Assembly (NCBI GenBank): GCA_002369525.1
Contig: DFFN01000102.1
Span: forward strand, 1 to 7,837
DNA from: Lachnoclostridium sp. UBA3775
GTDB taxonomy: Bacteria > Bacillota > Clostridia > Lachnospirales > Lachnospiraceae
DNA: 7,837 nt
Reading direction: 5' to 3'
Part shown: positions 6,715-7,837 of the stretch, piece by piece
How the letters are laid out: the number at the start of each line of letters is the position of its first letter
How positions within the stretch are numbered: position 1 is the stretch's first letter
Notes under the pieces: generated by a model
The model's input: the letters and a program-made list of their open reading frames with translations, nothing else
The model's database searches: none
Told to the model about the DNA's origin: nothing
Program-made: the position numbers and the translations under genes

Positions 6715-7644
6715 ATGGAATCTGTTAATCAGAACAAGCCTATAGTTCATAAGCTGACACTGAAGCAGAAGATTTACAGAAGCAGACAGTCCTATTTTAT
6801 GCTGGCTCCGTACCTATTTTTCTTCTTCTTCTTTACGATTTTGCCGGTGCTTGCATCGATAATACTCAGCTTCACATATTTCGATATGCTGAACTTCCCC
6901 AAGTGGGTAGGCTTTAACAACTATGCAAGACTCTTCCTTGATGATGAGGTCTTCCTCATTGCCTTGAAGAACACCTTGCTCTTTGCGGTAATAACTGGCC
7001 CCCTTTCCTATATAATGTGTCTGTTGTTCGCATGGATCATTAACGAATTCAAAGGAAAGCTCAGAGCCTTCCTGACCCTGATCTTTTATGCACCGTCGAT
7101 CTGCGGCAATGCATATTATGTATGGTCGCTGATTTTGAGCTCCGACCGTTACGGATATTTGAACTCAATCCTTCTTAAATGGGGATTTATAAACAATCAG
7201 GTGCTCTGGTTCCAGACCGAGAAGCTTGTAATGCCCTGTCTTATCGTGGTTCAGCTCTGGCTTTCACTCGGTACCGGTTTCCTTTCTTTCATTGCAGGTC
7301 TTCAGACCATCGACAAGTCGATGTACGAAGCAGCCGCAATGGACGGAATCAAGAACCGCTGGCAGGAGCTTTGGTACGTAACCCTTCCTGCAATGAAACC
7401 GCAGCTCATGTTCGGTGCAGTAATGCAGATCACTCAGTCATTTGCGGTTGGTGATATCTCCATTATGCTTGCCGGAAACCCTTCGGTTAACTACGCAGGT
7501 ACCACGATAGTTACGCACCTTATCGACTACGGAACCTTCCGATTTGAAATGGGATATGCCTCGGCTATAGCTTCGATCCTCTTCTTACTGATGGTCGGAA
7601 CCAATAAGCTTGTACAGGCTCTCCTCAGAAGGGTAGGTGAGTAG
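6715..7644 (+). CDS. Sugar ABC transporter permease, MalF/UgpA-like
   Basis: This 309-residue inner-membrane permease is one half of the translocation channel of a CUT1 sugar importer. Hydrophobic segments lie near residues 29-52, 84-107, 118-140, 172-194, 232-252 and 280-303, giving the usual six. The cytoplasmic EAA loop, which docks on the ATPase, is clear: EAAAMDGIKNRWQELWY at 205-221 followed by TLP (223-225), with the conserved G at 211. The N-terminal pattern of a short basic tail before YFMLAPYLFF is typical of the UgpA subfamily, and the length is normal. The ATG at 6715 is preceded by AAAGGAG (6698-6704) with a 10-base spacer, 19 bases after the stop of the binding protein. Its own stop overlaps the region carrying the ribosome site of the next gene, which suggests coupled translation of the two permeases. 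Substrate cannot be read from the sequence. Confidence 0.95.
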   Translation: MESVNQNKPIVHKLTLKQKIYRSRQSYFMLAPYLFFFFFFTILPVLASIILSFTYFDMLNFPKWVGFNNYARLFLDDEVFLIALKNTLLFAVITGPLSYIMCLLFAWIINEFKGKLRAFLTLIFYAPSICGNAYYVWSLILSSDRYGYLNSILLKWGFINNQVLWFQTEKLVMPCLIVVQLWLSLGTGFLSFIAGLQTIDKSMYEAAAMDGIKNRWQELWYVTLPAMKPQLMFGAVMQITQSFAVGDISIMLAGNPSVNYAGTTIVTHLIDYGTFRFEMGYASAIASILFLLMVGTNKLVQALLRRVGE

Positions 7645-7646
7645 TT

Positions 7647-7837
7647 TTGGCAGAAAGTACAAATAAAGCATTGGATAAGGAGCTTAAGGCCACAACCAAG
7701 GCCGAAGCCAAAAGGCTTAAACAGGAAGCCAAAATAAAGAAGAAGTACAGTAAAGCAAGGAAAGGCATTTTCCATCGCGAAAAGCAGCTCAACCGTTCCG
7801 CTGCAGGTAACGGGATCCTGTTCTTCTTCATGATCTT
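7647..7837 (+). CDS. Second sugar ABC transporter permease, MalG/UgpE-like (5' part, runs off window)
   Basis: Only the first 63 codons are visible. The call rests mostly on position: CUT1 operons normally encode a second permease right after the first. The reading begins with TTG at 7647, two bases after the TAG of the previous gene; AGGTGAG (7635-7641) lies 5 bases upstream and supports this start. A second in-frame TTG at 7671 has no such ribosome site. The visible protein has a long, very basic Lys/Ala-rich tail (residues 7-50, for example KRLKQEAKIKKKYSKARK), probably a cytoplasmic helix, followed by what looks like the beginning of the first membrane segment (GNGILFFFMI, 54-63). Usual MalG-type permeases have a shorter tail. 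No EAA motif is in view because the gene is cut, so the family is inferred. Confidence 0.7.
   Translation, partial: MAESTNKALDKELKATTKAEAKRLKQEAKIKKKYSKARKGIFHREKQLNRSAAGNGILFFFMI

Noticed and set aside
7011..7016. Perfect TATAAT inside the first permease
   Set aside because: No -35 box at suitable spacing; TTGCGG (6983-6988) is 22 bases away. It is inside coding sequence and most likely chance.
2914..7837. A new defence or mobile system in the operon
   Set aside because: All genes fit sugar import; no nuclease, recombinase, toxin or reverse transcriptase motif is seen.

Overview
The window looks like a chromosomal segment of a Gram-positive anaerobe of the Clostridia, most likely Lachnospiraceae-like. 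The evidence is the moderate GC content, strong AAGGAGG-type ribosome sites, a Firmicutes-type MutS tail, and a DUF624 (YesL-like) gene beside a family 1 sugar ABC transporter. The genus cannot be named from the sequence alone. All supported genes lie on the + strand; I see no RNA gene, CRISPR array, transposase gene or - strand gene.

Layout. (1) 1-1140 is the 3' part of mutS, running in from the left edge, with Walker A, Walker B and a QLSLF beta-clamp-binding motif. (2) 1141-1261 is a gap with small inverted repeats and no convincing terminator. (3) 1262-2704 encodes a 480-residue glycoside hydrolase resembling GH26, with both candidate catalytic glutamates and no signal peptide. (4) 2725-2755 is a clear intrinsic terminator, followed by an AT-rich promoter/leader region to 2913. 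(5) 2914 to the right edge is a tightly spaced operon: a DUF624 membrane protein, a very large (1041-residue) exported substrate-binding protein, an ABC permease of the MalF/UgpA type, and the start of a second permease of the MalG/UgpE type, which begins with TTG and is cut by the window edge.

How the parts fit. The operon has the make-up of an oligosaccharide importer of the CUT1 class, with a binding protein and two permeases; the ATPase is not in view, and this class often uses a shared one encoded elsewhere. The cytoplasmic GH26-like enzyme could cut oligosaccharides brought in by such a system, but a terminator separates it from the transporter, so the link is only by neighbourhood.

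The most unusual object is the 1041-residue binding protein. Its N-terminal half carries two tandem beta-sandwich modules that read like CBM6/CBM35 carbohydrate-binding modules, followed by a roughly 110-residue helical segment and then a complete solute-binding domain. Its signal peptide has no lipobox cysteine, so the usual lipid anchor of a Gram-positive binding protein is missing. This suggests a surface protein that holds a polysaccharide while delivering sugars to the permease, but that is inference. I did not find evidence for a wholly new type of system such as defence, mobile or RNA-guided elements.
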